Assembly: GCF_029784135.1 (NCBI RefSeq)
Contig: NC_073745.1
Span: 53,210,285 to 53,274,284, forward strand
Direction of reading: 5' to 3'
DNA length: 64,000 nucleotides
Origin: Toxorhynchites rutilus septentrionalis
Lineage: Eukaryota; Arthropoda; Insecta; Diptera; Culicidae
In this document: positions 1 through 11,571 of the stretch, one piece after another
How the letters are laid out: every line of letters starts with the position of its first letter
How positions within the stretch are numbered: the stretch's first letter is position 1
The notes under the pieces: generated by a model
Database searches by the model: none
What the model was told of the DNA's origin: nothing
Seen by the model: only the letters and a program-made list of their open reading frames with translations
Made by a program: the position numbers and the translations under genes

Positions 1-1620
1 ACCGCTATCGCTTATCTTTTATCTTTTTCAACAGCCTACCCAAGCATCAATGTGCAACACTGTCTTTGTATTTCTAAAAATATCAGATGTTCCAGGTCCT
101 TCAACACACCCTCGAGTTTAAACCATTTGATCTACCATTTTATCCTTGATTGGTTGATGTTCATATAGATGGTTCATAGAGCTTGTTTGCTGGCTTTGAG
201 TTTATATAAACATCAGATATTATAGGTCCTCCAAATCATTCCAATGTTCAGAGATCGTGGAGTCATTTGCACCAATGACATTAATATATATATAAAGTTT
301 TAGTTCAATTTTTAATTTTTAGTTAAAAAAAAGCATCATGCAATCTTCCCTTTTTGACGCATAGTTCGTAATGAAAAGAGATAATGCATTCTTTGCATAA
401 AATGCATGTGCAATATACTATTTTTGTAAGTATGCATAATATGTATATTTTTGTATATTTTTTTTTTACTTTCTGGAGCAGGAGAAAATACTAAAGGATA
501 CATCATTTGGATCCTGATACAAAAATTTAGTTTGGACGAGTCTGATATAAGAAATAAAATACCAAAGGATAATACCAAAGAAATGGAGAGAAATAGCTTT
601 TCAATACACAAATTTGATAATTTTATTATCAAAGTTGAGCAGTGTTGATTTGGTATTTAATGTGCTCATTCTAGTATTGGAATAACATTGTGGACCTAAT
701 AAAAAATTATTCCAGAATTCTAATATATAGATCACTGCATAAATCAGTTCACCGAGATGTCAGTTTGACAGTTTTGCCTATTTGGTTTCAGCTCCCATTC
801 GTTGAAATTTGCACATGTCCCCATTCAAATGTTCATGAATGGGAACTGAACCAACAAACGCAAAAACATCAAACTGAAGGTAAGGTTAGGCACCGTGCAT
901 TGATTTTTTTTATTCCATTTATTCTGCATACTTACGAGTGCGAAAAAGATAGCAACGGAGATGAAAAGATCCTTAAATATTGTTTCACAGTAATGTTCGA
1001 GTAGAGGGAAACGCCATTCTAATCATGGTTTATTTCACCATTTCATAAACTACATATGATTACTGCACGAATCTTCGAAGAAGATTGTATTTTTCAAGCA
1101 TTGGAATGAGTAAAAAATCATTTCAGATAAATCAAAGCCGATATTTCTAAAATGAAACGGTTTTGCAGGATCCAGTTTTCTTTCAGTTTTTTTAAGAGCA
1201 ATCTTCCAGTTTTTTGAAAAATACTTTTGGCCATCCTGACTAGCTGACCCGGGCAACGTTGTTCTGTCATATAAATTATTTCTAGTGAATTTTATAGGTG
1301 TTGGATGAAACATAACTAACTAATGTATTGTAAGTTTGTTTGAATGATTACGATCTATAAAATTCACCCAATACTGGCCAGGTGTACAAAAACTTGATCC
1401 AAATGGCATGAAACTTTCTAGTCCATCTAGGTTTGTCCCGTAACGGGGAGGAAACGCGATATTTTGGTTTGGAGTTCTTTGGTAGTTGAGATATCTGACG
1501 TATGAAATTTCAAACGCTGAGCCGATACAGTATCAAAAAATCAGTTGAATATCGAACAAAACGGTTTTATTTCATAAAATTCAACTTCAACAACCATTTT
1601 CATGATTTATTAGCACTTTC
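1..1620. other. Intergenic stretch with no recognisable gene
   Basis: AT-rich sequence with only short, low-complexity open frames that match no family I recognise. Near 1240-1275 it contains a CTAGCTGACCCGG motif. Variants recur at about 30005 and, inverted, near 24577, so part of this stretch is probably an old dispersed repeat end. Confidence 0.5.
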
Positions 1621-1624
1621 GTGT

Positions 1625-1703
1625 ACTGCCGTTCTACGCATAATTGTCCCACGGTTCATAGGGATTGCATAGAACATAGTACAGTTATGCGTAGAACGGC
1701 AGT
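1625..1703. repeat. 19-bp perfect inverted repeat next to the piggyBac stop codon
   Basis: Arms ACTGCCGTTCTACGCATAA (1625-1643) and its exact reverse complement (1685-1703) enclose about 41 bp. The right arm overlaps the last codons and stop of the piggyBac-like transposase. The same core, as GTGTAGAACGGCAGTATA, occurs alone near 27540, so it belongs to a dispersed family. It could be a small insertion or a rearranged transposon end. Confidence 0.6.
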
Positions 1704-2344
1704 GTATCGGATTTAGTATCACTGAGTATGGTACCGGAAAAGCACTCCGAAGGATGCAAACCCACACCACACTTCAAGCAAATATACGTCGTACATCGGT
1801 TGCAATACGCACACTTTCGTTGGGTACCAGTTGGATTCGTTTTAATGAAATGATTTATTCCGTCAAACCTAACTTCCGATGACTTCGTGTGTTTAGACTT
1901 CTTCTTACGGATGGTGCAACGGTACAGCCATCGTTGAGCGTCGAAGAGATCAACTCCACCCATTCCTTTTTTGTACATTCTGCAAAGATGGGGTTGGAAT
2001 ATTGATTCTCTTTTTTTCTCAGCCTTAATGTATCTCTTACACGTGCCTCCATGTTGTCATTTTTGACATTTGTAGCCATATTGACAACATTACTGTCATT
2101 CCAATGAACAATGGTGATGTTTGCTCCAGTATCACGCACAATGTCATATGATCCACGAGCTTGCTTTTTCATGGATTCCAACGGCGCCTTTTCAATGCGG
2201 TTGTTACGGATGGTTCCAATGATATTTATGTCCCTCTTGCCAAAATCTTGAAGAAGGGCCAAACTGGTAAGAAAAATTACCTATGTACACGTAACTTTCT
2301 TCAGCAACAATATCTTTGCTCAAATTGGACACAACCTTCGATCC
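1685..2344 (-). pseudogene. piggyBac-like transposase, C-terminal part
   Basis: Two overlapping minus-strand frames encode the end of a piggyBac transposase. One contains LLQDFGKRDINIIGTIRNNR, the piece after the conserved VDNFYTS-type motif. The other contains MGGVDLFDAQRWLYRC, matching the family's conserved NxGVDxxDQ...Y block, and ends in a Cys/His-rich zinc-binding tail (CAYCNRC...CLKC...HPSEC). The frame changes near 2250 and again near 1970, so the protein cannot be made. The stop codon lies inside the right arm of the hairpin at 1625-1703. Confidence 0.75.
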
Positions 2345-2463
2345 CAATGCACAATGGTCCAGGAGATGCATTTAAGTGGAAATTAGCATTTAGACCTCGA
2401 CAGTTATTCTCTAGAGAAAAACTGTCTTAGACAAAGTTGTTACTCATGATAGCTCGTTTTTAT

Positions 2464-5400
2464 CTGAGAGAGAGGAGCCAGCTCGCGTTTGTTGTGATGG
2501 CCCTTATGTCAGCGCGAACCAGTCACGGTGAACCAAGGGGAAGTATTGAAATATGTAGAAAATTTTAACATAACATTTTATTGCAAGAAATTTTATGTGA
2601 AAATGATTTTGACGTCGGACTACATCTTTCATTTCTATACTGGGGTGTAAGTTCAAAGCTTCAAGAACGAGAGCGTTACATTAGAGAAACAGGATTTCGA
2701 GCATTGTTAGTTGATAGAAATGGTATGTTAACCGCTTCATTCGAAAGATAGAATGTCTACGCGTTTTATGTTTGTTAGTTATTGATCCAAAAACTAGTTT
2801 CAATAGCTCAAAAATTGCTTTGAAAGCAAGCTATTGAAATCACAAAAATCTGTATAAGCAGGTGCCAGCTTGGAAATCCACTCAATTATGATTGTATAGC
2901 GAATGGATCATGTTATCGCTGCTCGAGATTGATATAGTGAAGCTAATTATATCACACCTTTTAGTTTTGTGGACGAGACTGATTGGTTCACCTTCACTAT
3001 CTGTTCGGGCAGTTTGAGGAAAACCCGCCGACAACAATGGTCACACACTTACTAGAAATAAACTATCAATTTGTAGGTTAAAAGTTCTCTATATTTCTCT
3101 GGTATTCTTCGCTTGCACTTTCACGTTAGGACGTGTTCGCTCTGACTGTTTGGAAAGGAATGATTTCACTTCGTTACGCTGCTGTACTTCATTGCCCACT
3201 GATGGGCTGATGCGCAGTGGGGATGACGTGACGTGCGTTGATGTTGCTGTTGTTATTGTTTTAGTGCTTTTTCTCTATGTAGTTCGTTTCTGCTTCGGTA
3301 GGATTATTTTGGAATTTTGTCGTTTGTATCATGGTCGAATAGAATGTGAAACTGAATATCGTGCGCAGACTGTGCACTGGTTTTGTAGAAAATGGGTTTG
3401 TGGCTACTTATAAATTTCATCATTTGTGGCTCTCAATAGGCGGATTTATAATACATGAATCTTACTTCCGTTGAAAACGGAACACTATCGGTCAATTTGA
3501 CTGGACATTCAGTGCTTCTACTGCCTTGATAAGCGACCTGCATGCCAAATTTGAAATTTGAATATGATCACCAGCGATGAGCAAAAAAGGAAAAAGACGT
3601 CGAGAGACTGGCAGTATAACTCTCATTTTCTTCCGAATCGTGATCACTGCCTATGCAAACAGTTGGTACTGCATCCTTTTTAGTCAACCTATTATTATTT
3701 TCATCGGACACAAAAAAAACTTTCCTCAAAATGCACCTGGTAGAAACTAATAATAATAAAATAATATATTCCACATACGCTGCACATTGCGTCGGGTAAA
3801 GGGTAATATCGGGGACATAACCGGAGGGACGTAGGACTACGCCAAAGGTTGTCAAAAATATAAATATTGGTTTATTTTCATTTGTTCGAATTTAGGTCAA
3901 GTTATTTCACTTCAGAAAAACAGGAAGTGGGTTATATCTATCGTATAACCGCAAGGGTGACGTAGGACTATCGTTGATTTAGAGATCATTTGTTTGAAGT
4001 TGAATCTAAATCCATTCTGAATGAATGAATAAATGAATATTTGGGGGACTTCGAAAACGAGAGCGTTACGTTGGAGGCACAAGGTTTTATGCATCCAATA
4101 TAGGATACGAAAAACCTTGTTCTGAAGAATAATCTTCAGAAGCTTTCCTGCTAACTGTACTTGAATGACAAATCACAAACCCAAATGTATTATATGGATA
4201 TTTTATGGATAGAAAACATGAAAATAAACTCTTTCGCTTGAATGAAAATTTCAATTCCAAGGGGAACTGGCAGATTATTTTCCAGCAACGATTAGATATT
4301 TCCACATTTTCCTCGATACTGGAAGCCCACCAGTAGTTAATACTAACTCGATAACCAGCTGTTAATTTCGCAAAAGAATGTATTTTTAAATTCCCAGAGG
4401 AACTTGTAGATTATTTTCCAGCAATGATTAGATCTTTCCGGAACTTTCTCGATGCTGAATGACATCCAAACGGAAAGAATTCCGCGCGTGTATGTGTGTG
4501 TGTAGCGATGTCTTCCCGGGGAACCGTTTGTGGCATCACTCTCCTCCTGATGGATTCCCTTCTGGCCTAAGGTGCACAAACAGGCTCTTGGTGACACCGT
4601 TCATCCGCGCTTTCATGATAAACGAAGAGCTTCACCACAACAGCGACAACATGCTCCAATCGCTGTTCAATTAGAACTGAGTGGATTTCCGAGCGGCGCT
4701 CGCTTATATACCGATTGGTGATTTCAATAGCCTGTTTTGAGAACAATTTTAAGGCTATTGAAACAAGTTTTTGGATCAAAAAGTAACAAATATATAACGT
4801 GTAGACATTTTATCTTTCGAATGAAGTGTTTATCATACCATTTCGTTCAATTGTTTAGGAGCTATTAACGCTCAAAATCGCGGTCTCCGGCGTAACGCTT
4901 TCGGTTTCGAAACTTTGATTTTACACCCCGGTATAGAAATGAAAGACGTAGTCCTACGTCAAAACAAGCTCAAAATACGTAATTCATTGTTTCATATTTA
5001 TATACAGTGCAGATGTAATGTAGACAAACTAAATGCGCAAACCATTATCAAAGCAGTGAAGCAATAAAACATCCGAGTAAACCTTCACCTTCAACATTAG
5101 CATGTTGATTGTTTGGTGCCAAGAGCAAAACTTCATCTCAAATGCTGTGAAAAACATCGTTTCCAAATTAATAATCCACAAATTTGTGTCTGCACCACCT
5201 TTCGCTGAACAGCTACAGTAATCCGAACCGAACCGGTAATGTTTTGACAGCGTAGTGATAGCTACCGCCGCAAAACGAAACATTCGAAACACCTTTTGTT
5301 TTCAATCGAAGAAAACTGCTCTCGCCGCTGGAAAATGCCTTATTCACGCCCAGCTTGACTTTTAATCCGGGAACCATGAATGAATTCGCGAAAACTAAAT

Positions 5401-5907
5401 GAACGATCGGAAAAAGTCACAAATGAGCCGAAAACACCCATAAATTCACACAAGATCTCATCCGGCAAAGGAATCATAAAAATTTGTTTGCTTATTATTT
5501 CGGATATTGTTTTAGAAATCATCGAAATAATTCTTCAGGACAACTATATCGAAATAGTCAGAAGTAAAAGAAACTTGTTTGAGTGGGCCGATGCTGCTGG
5601 AAGCCATGATGTGGGCTGACCTAGTACAACTTTCATTATATCCCACATGATCAGTGTTCAAATTTTCGTTTTCCCTCCATATATTCCTGTTAGACGTAGT
5701 CCTACGTCAAAAACCAAATCAAGGATAAAAACGCACAAATGTACTCACAAACAAAGATTCACGTCAAGTTTGAACACTTTTCTCATAGATGAATGACAAC
5801 AACTTGCTTGATTGAAATTGTCCGATTTGAATTTTCTTGATGAGAAAGCGCAAAAAGAATAAGAAGAAAACAAACTATCTGTCATTCAGCTGGCTCCTCT
5901 CTCTCAG
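2464..5907. mobile_element. Nested element with 8-bp target duplication (hAT-like)
   Basis: Termini CTGAGAGAGAGGAGCCAGCT and its exact reverse complement bound a 3444-bp insertion flanked by the 8-bp duplication GTTTTTAT (2456-2463, 5908-5915). It interrupts the left arm of the Transib-like element. Eight-bp duplications are typical of hAT and P elements, but the terminus does not start CAG, so the class is open. The interior has inverted segments (about 2596-2860 against 4725-4970) and several versions of a GACGTAGTCCTACGTC palindrome. No transposase frame is recognisable. Confidence 0.65.
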
Positions 5908-5915
5908 GTTTTTAT

Positions 5916-7635
5916 GTTGTCAAAAAGAGGGTTACCAAAATTGTAGATGAAATAAAAAATATAACTTTCTTATATTTATAGATAGAGGTAAACATAGCTC
6001 GACAATGTTGTAGCTCTAATTATTTGAGACATCTTTGTAGAAAATTTTTTTTTTCTATCTGTTGAAATAACCGATATAGCGCCTTTTTTCTAAGTTACGT
6101 TAGGGTCACCATGAACAAAACTTATTTTTTGCTCTAACTTTTATATTTCAAATTTTACATGCAAACTGTCTTCGAAAGACTTTTAGAGCTTGCTAATACA
6201 AACATTTTTCGATGCAGAACTTGTCAATATCTCAACTTTACTCAAAGTTATTGATATTTCTTCCCAAAAAACACGCCCTTTTCATTTATTTGTCATTCTT
6301 TCAGGGGCAAACAAAAAAAATGTTCGTTGACGGAATTTGAAAAAACAGATTACACTTTATATAACATGTGATTTTCAAAACTATGTTATTTTTTGTTGAA
6401 TAAATTAATATTGAAATCATGAGTTTTTCAATGAAAACCCACCAATAACTTCGAGTAGGATTAAGATATTGACATGTTCTGCATCGTAAAAAGTCGTACG
6501 AAGACCATTTTGATGTAGAATTTTAAATATAAAAGTTAGAGTAAAAAAACCCGTTTTTTCATAGTTAACCTAATGCAACTCAGATAGAAGGCACTAAAAA
6601 CAACTTTGTAGGAGATATTTATTGTTTAGACAAAGTTGTTACATATGATAGAGCGCTCATTTTTATGTTATCAATAAAAGGGTGAACAAAATTGTCGATG
6701 AAATGAAAAATCTCACTTTCTTATCTTTATAGATAGAGATAAACATAGTTCAACAATGTTGTAGCCCCAGTTATTCTAAACAACTTTGTAGAACAAAGCT
6801 TTTTTCTATCTTTTAAAATAATCGATTTAACGCTTTTTTCTATGTAGCTTAGAAAAAAAGCGTTAAATCGAATCGGGTGACCATGAAAAAACGTGTTTTT
6901 TCTGCTTTAACTCTCATATTTCAAATTCTACATCAAAACTGTCTTTGTACGACTTTTAGAGCTTATCGATACCAACATTTTGCGATGCAGAACTTGTCTA
7001 TATCTTAATCCTACTCAAAGCTATTGATGGTTTTTTACCCAAAAACTTATGATTTCAATTTTAATTTACTCAAACACAAAAAAAAACATAGTTTTTTTAA
7101 AAACACACATCATATAGAATGAAATGTGTTCTTTCAATTGCCGCCAATAAACTTTGTTTACGTTTGCCCCAGAAAGAATGACAAACAAATAAAAAGAGCG
7201 TGTCTTTTGGGAGAAATATCAATAACTTTGAGTAAAGTTGAGATATTGACAAGTTCTGCATCGAAAAATGTTTGTATTAGTAAGCTCTAAAAGTCTTTTG
7301 AGGACAGTTTGCATGTAAAATTTTAAATATGAAAGTTAGAGCAAAAAAACAGTTTTTTTCATGGTGACCCTAACGTAACTTAGAAAAAAGGCGCTATATC
7401 GGTTATTTTTAAGAGATAAAGAAAAACTTTGTTCTACAAAGATGTCTCAAATAATTAGAACAACAAAATTGTTGAACTATGTTTACGTCTATCTATAAAG
7501 ATAAGAAAGTTATATTTTTTATTTCATCGACAATTTTGGTCACCCTATTTTTGACAACATAAAAACGAGCGCTCTATCATGAGTAACAACTTTGTCTAAG
7601 ACAGTTTTTGTCTAGAGAATAACTGTCGAGGTCTA
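5916..7635. repeat. Four alternating copies of a ~350-bp unit (core of the Transib-like element)
   Basis: A unit running from the CAAAAAGAGGGT...GATGAAAT region through TAGGGTCACCATGAA to GATGCAGAACTTGTCAATATC occurs forward at about 5930-6260, reversed at about 6440-6650, forward at about 6640-7050 and reversed at about 7180-7570. The pattern is therefore forward-reverse-forward-reverse. Short text such as TCTATAGATAGAG and GATGCAGAACTTGTC is shared by all. A transcript would fold into nested hairpins. No coding capacity is seen. Confidence 0.7.
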
Positions 7636-8924
7636 AAGGGTGTGTCACATCAAATTGCATCACGGAAAAAACGCTGTAGAAATTCGCCCAGTAGACCGAT
7701 CCTTTTGAAAATTTTAGACAGTAAAATAAAAACTATTAAACAACTTTTGGCATTTTCTTTTTACTCATACTTCGAGCCCAAGCCCGTATGCTCGCACCTT
7801 CCTCTTTACCCCGTCCATAAGGTTCTGTACAACGTCAGGTTGTAGTTTTTTTTAACAGAAATCCATTTTCTCTTGAAGTCCGCCTCCGATTTGACAACTT
7901 TTGGGTTCTTCCGGAGGGCCTGCTTCATAATCGCCCAATATTTCTCTATTGGGCGAAGCTCCGGCGCGTTGGGCGGGTTCATTTCCTTTGGCACGAAGGT
8001 GACCCCGTTGGCTTCGTACCACTCCTACACGTCCTTTGAATAGTGGCACGAAGCGAGATCCGGCCAGAAGATGGTCGGGCCCTCGTGCTGCTTCAACAGT
8101 GGTAGTAAGCGCTTCTGTAGGCACTCCTTAAGGTAAACCTGCCCGTTTACCGTGCCGGTCATCACGAAGGGGGCGCTCCGCTTTCCGCAAGAGCAGATCG
8201 CTTGCCACACCATGTACTTTTTGGCAAACTTGGATAGTTTCTGCTTGCGAATCTCCTCCGGAACGCTGAATTTGTCCTCTGCGGAGAAGAACAACAGGCC
8301 CGGCAGCTGACGAAAGTCCGCTTTGACGTAGGTTTCGTCGTCCATTACCAGACAATGCGGCTTCGTCAGCTTTTCGGTGTACAGCTTCCGGGCTCGCGTC
8401 TTCCCCACCATGTTTTGCTTGTCGTCGTGGTTAGGAGCCTTCTGAACCTTGTATGTACGCAGGCCCTCCCGCTGCTTGGTCCGCTGGACGAATGAACTTG
8501 ACAAATTCAGCTTATAGGCGACATCCCGGACCGAACTTCTCGGATCACTGCTTAACTACGCGCTTGTGATCTTTTTCACTGACGGAGCATCCATTTTTGC
8601 CGTTCTTCACCTTCCGGTCGATGGTTAAGTTCTCGAAGTATCGTTTTAGTACTATGCTGACCGTGGATTGTACGATTCCCAGCATCTTACCGATGTCCCG
8701 ATGTGACAACTCCGGATTCTCGAAATGAGTGCGCAGGATTAATTCACGACGCTCTTTTTCGTTCGACGACATTTTCCCAAATTTACGAAAAATTGACAGT
8801 GAAGCATGGCCAACGTGATCTATACACTCTTATCTGATTATAAGCGAAAGCTGAAGATATAATTTCTAAAAATTAAATTTCTACAGCGTTTTTTCCGTGA
8901 TGCAATTTGATGTGACACTCCCTT
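7636..8924 (-). mobile_element. DD37E mariner (ITmD37E-type), copy A, dead
   Basis: About 1.29 kb with ~49-bp terminal inverted repeats beginning AAGGGTGTGTCACATC (the right end is mutated to CACTCCC). It is flanked by TA at 7634-7635 and 8925-8926. It is inserted in the right arm of the Transib-like element. The left arm (around 2390) preserves the uninterrupted sequence GACCTCGACAG/TTTAAATGC-type site, an internal empty-site control. Same family as the intact copy at 20865-22162, in the opposite orientation. Confidence 0.9.
7806..8772 (-). pseudogene. DD37E transposase pseudogene (copy A)
   Basis: The frame starts at ATG 8772 (MSSNEKERREL) with a helix-turn-helix region. It loses the frame near 8545, where the QFRRDPRSS stretch is partly deleted. 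It resumes at 8504, and is cut by a nonsense codon near 8023 where other copies have DVLEWYEANG. Catalytic blocks VMDDETYVK, FWPDLASCHY and ELRPIEKYW remain readable. Relative to the 338-residue copy it has at least one deletion and one stop, so it is inactive. Confidence 0.85.
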
Positions 8925-9031
8925 TAAATGCTAATTTCCACTTAAATGCATCTCCTGGACCATTGTGCAATGGTTTTCCAGAGTCACGATCAGTTTTTAC
9001 TACAATTTCTATAAAATTTCTCAATAAAACA

Positions 9032-9882
9032 TTATAAAATGCATATAAATCTAAACATGTGTTTTACCTTCATACGGGATAAATTTGATGAGATATCCGT
9101 CATAAGTACAAAGGCACCAAAAGCACCAAAACGAATAGGCTTTCCTCGGATGAATTGCTTCATAGAGTTCCTGCCGTAGTAAGGCTCCATAGCTTCGTCG
9201 ATAGAGAAATGTTTTCCCAATGGCTGTCCCATTTTCAGAAACATTTCAATCAAAGGTCGAACCTTGAACAATTTGTCGAACCTATCATTAAGTAAGTTGT
9301 CGTTGAAATGCAGATATTTCATGATTTGCTCAAATTTATTCCTTGGCATAGCGTTGGCAATCAGCATATTGTACGTATCTTCTTTTGCTTCCCAGTAGAA
9401 CCGCTTACTTGGTACTTTTAAGTAGACAGAAACGAGCACAATTCCTAGAAATTTGTACATTTCCGGTACGGTCACACGGAATTTTGTATCTCCTTTTAGC
9501 AGTGCGTACATATTCGTCTCTGTGGTGAATAGTTCGACGAAATCTGCGTCAAATAGGTAACGGAACATTTGAACGGCAGACCATTTATGTTTCGAGCAGA
9601 GATCACTAAGATCAGGTGAATGTCCTTCAAGAACAACGGCTGCATCTGCATCCGAATTTAAGGTTTTTTTTGTTCCCAGTGTCTGGCTCTCGGCTTCTTG
9701 CTGCTGCCCGAGAAGTTTTCTTGTGATTGGCCTCGTTCATTCACTTGTTTGCCAAAACCGGAAGGGCCGTCCTCCGAGTCACTATCTCCAGCATCCACAC
9801 CGCTGTCTCCACCGCTCGGGGGAACGATGACAAAGTCAATATCATTTGTTGACACTAGATTTTCGAAAGCGTCTTCGTCCAA
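9032..9882 (-). pseudogene. piggyBac-like transposase, N-terminal and central part
   Basis: The first frame (9882-9658) is acidic and Ser/Asp-rich (DSDSEDGPSGFGKQ), as in piggyBac N-termini. It then shifts by one base at an A-run near 9662. The second frame carries LEGHSPDLSDLCSK, MFRYLFDADF, the conserved central block with LRPLIEMF-like text (FKVRPLIEMFLKMGQPLGKH), SIDEAMEPYYGR and KPIRFG. The Asp in SIDEAM is the family's first catalytic residue. The homology pauses after MTDISSNLSRMK, where an intron-like GTAAAAC follows. It resumes just before the inserted element at 8967. This is a decayed gene; no transposition function is expected. Confidence 0.8.
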
Positions 9883-9900
9883 ATCATTCAGATAATTGAA

Positions 9901-10390
9901 AGAAAATAAAAAATATACCGTAGTTGCACAGCGTATGAAATTTCATACGCTCAAAAGTAAACATAGATTTTTCTGCGGTTTTATAATTTTCTTCGGAATT
10001 ATTGCTAGATATCATTTTTTACACTCGTCTAGTAGTGTTGTGTCACAGATTTGAGCAATTTAGAATCCTTTGAGAGGTAAAACTTATTAATAAATTTATG
10101 TTTACTTTTGCGATTCCATCAAACTCGAATTTTGCAAGCTTCAATAAACAACAAAACAACAAAATTAACCCATTAGTGAATCGATCGCTAATATCGAATG
10201 AGATCGATAAAATAAAACGCTCGTGATAGTGTCGTTGGTGATATCGCTTTGTACATATTACAACTATCATACAGTTGTATTAAGTAATTTTAAGTTATAT
10301 TTGAATAAAATAATGATGTAATGAATGTAATAAGATGATGTTTAAATGCTTAGAAGCCATAGTCCCGACCCTAACATTACTCATTTCTAT
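9901..10390. other. Probable 5' end of the piggyBac remnant plus unassigned sequence
   Basis: The stretch upstream of the piggyBac-like N-terminus is AT-rich. It may include the element's 5' untranslated end, but no terminal repeat pairs with the 1.6 kb side. No gene is recognisable. Confidence 0.4.
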
Positions 10391-11240
10391 AAAGGGCCTG
10401 GCCAGGTAAGGGAGTAAAAAGTGCCCCCAAACCAAATCACCATGGAAAATATTGTATAGGGTACTAAATATGAAATTTTGACAGTAGTACCATATATTTG
10501 AGTTCTTATATGGTACAACATAGAATCTATGGTGAAAAATGCATCTGTTCGTTTTTTTTCACGCCCTTCTTAATAGCTTTGAGACAAAAATATGACAAAA
10601 ATACTGAAAGTACATCTTGCTAAGGTGTATCAATCAATATTTTCAAACAATTTTTTCTCAAAAAATCAAATACTCAAAAAAATTAAATTAATTTTTATTT
10701 TTATTTTAATTTAAGAACGAATGACTGCGATTCCTACGACACAATCAACAAAAGCTACTTGAGGAAGATTACATCCACTAGCGAAACGCTATTATGAGCA
10801 CACAGTTTTTGCTATTGCCAGACCAAAACACAATATATTTTCATGACATTGCAGCGTGTGTGTTCAAACAAAAAATTAAGTATGGTCGGATTCGGTCCCA
10901 CATATTGCTGGACCGCCAAAAAATCTTGTATAGGGTACTAAATAAAACATTTTGGCAGTAGTACCATATATTTGAGTCCTTATATGGTACACCATAGGAT
11001 CTATGATGAAAAATGCATGAAAAAAAATATTGAAAGTACATCTTACTTTGTGTATCGATAAATATCTTCAAACATTTTTTTCATCAAAAAATCTAACAAT
11101 AAAAAAAATAAATGTGCTGTACGAAAAAAAATTATATATAAATATAATATAAATGATCTTTAAGACCCACTTCTGCTCTAATTTTTATTTAAATGCGTTC
11201 GCATGTGTCTTTTTTTCTGCATGTGGCGTAATTCTTTCCT
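10391..11240. repeat. Unclassified dispersed repeat, copy 1
   Basis: Starts AAAGGGCCTGGCCAGG followed by a GGGAGTAAAAAGTGCCCCC block. It contains a segment around GTAGTACCATATATTTGAG twice (about 10457-10530 and 10925-11000), then a block near 11172-11240 (CTCTAATTTTTATTTAAATG). The same order occurs inverted at 20400-22310 and 22320-24316. The copy here lacks the mariner present in copy 2 and so preserves that insertion's empty site (CTATGTTGTACC, TA at about 10521). No coding frame; class unknown. Confidence 0.6.
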
Positions 11241-11571
11241 GAATTTTTAATAGCATTGCGAGACACAAAAATAATTTTCTTCATCGTCTGCATTATTATT
11301 TTTATTTTCTTGAAATCGATTATTATATTGTATTCGTGGTTTTCAACTGTAAGATTAAAATAAAAAAAAATTATAATAATTTGGATTTTTTTCAAGTGTT
11401 CTCTATGTCAACATTAGTCTTGAATTTACAAAGGAATTTCCGCTTTACTAGCTACCCGAAAACTTCTGAAAGAATCGGATCTGAAGATTTATTAAATTAA
11501 CACTTATTATTAAATTAACACTTTTTAAATAGTGCAGTGTGTGTGTGCGCTGTTTCGCACGCTTTTTACAA

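Larger units (their letters stand above)
2350..8967. mobile_element. Transib-like non-autonomous element with long palindromic arms
   Basis: The ends are CACAATGGTCCAGGAGATGC at 2350 and the reverse complement ending at 8967, flanked by a 5-bp direct duplication CAATG (2345-2349 and 8968-8972). A CACWATGG terminus with a 5-bp target duplication is the signature of Transib, the superfamily related to RAG1. No transposase is present. After removing two nested insertions (2464-5907 and 7636-8924) the element is about 1.9 kb and almost entirely inverted repeats. It sits inside the piggyBac-like gene. Assignment rests on termini and TSD only. Confidence 0.65.
1685..9900 (-). mobile_element. piggyBac-like transposon remnant, split by a nested insertion
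   Basis: The two halves of a piggyBac-type (DDE_Tnp_1_7) transposase lie on the minus strand at 9032-9882 and 1685-2349, separated by 6.6 kb of other transposons. If the insertion and one copy of its 5-bp duplication are removed, the frame reads straight through the junction (...DSGKP | LGSKVVSNLSKD...). This shows the two pieces were one gene. No clear TTAA-flanked termini were found, so the outer limits are approximate. The element is old: it carries frameshifts in both halves. Confidence 0.75.

Noticed and set aside
690..1004. 104-codon open frame
   Set aside because: Low-complexity, no recognisable motif, AT-rich surroundings; likely chance.
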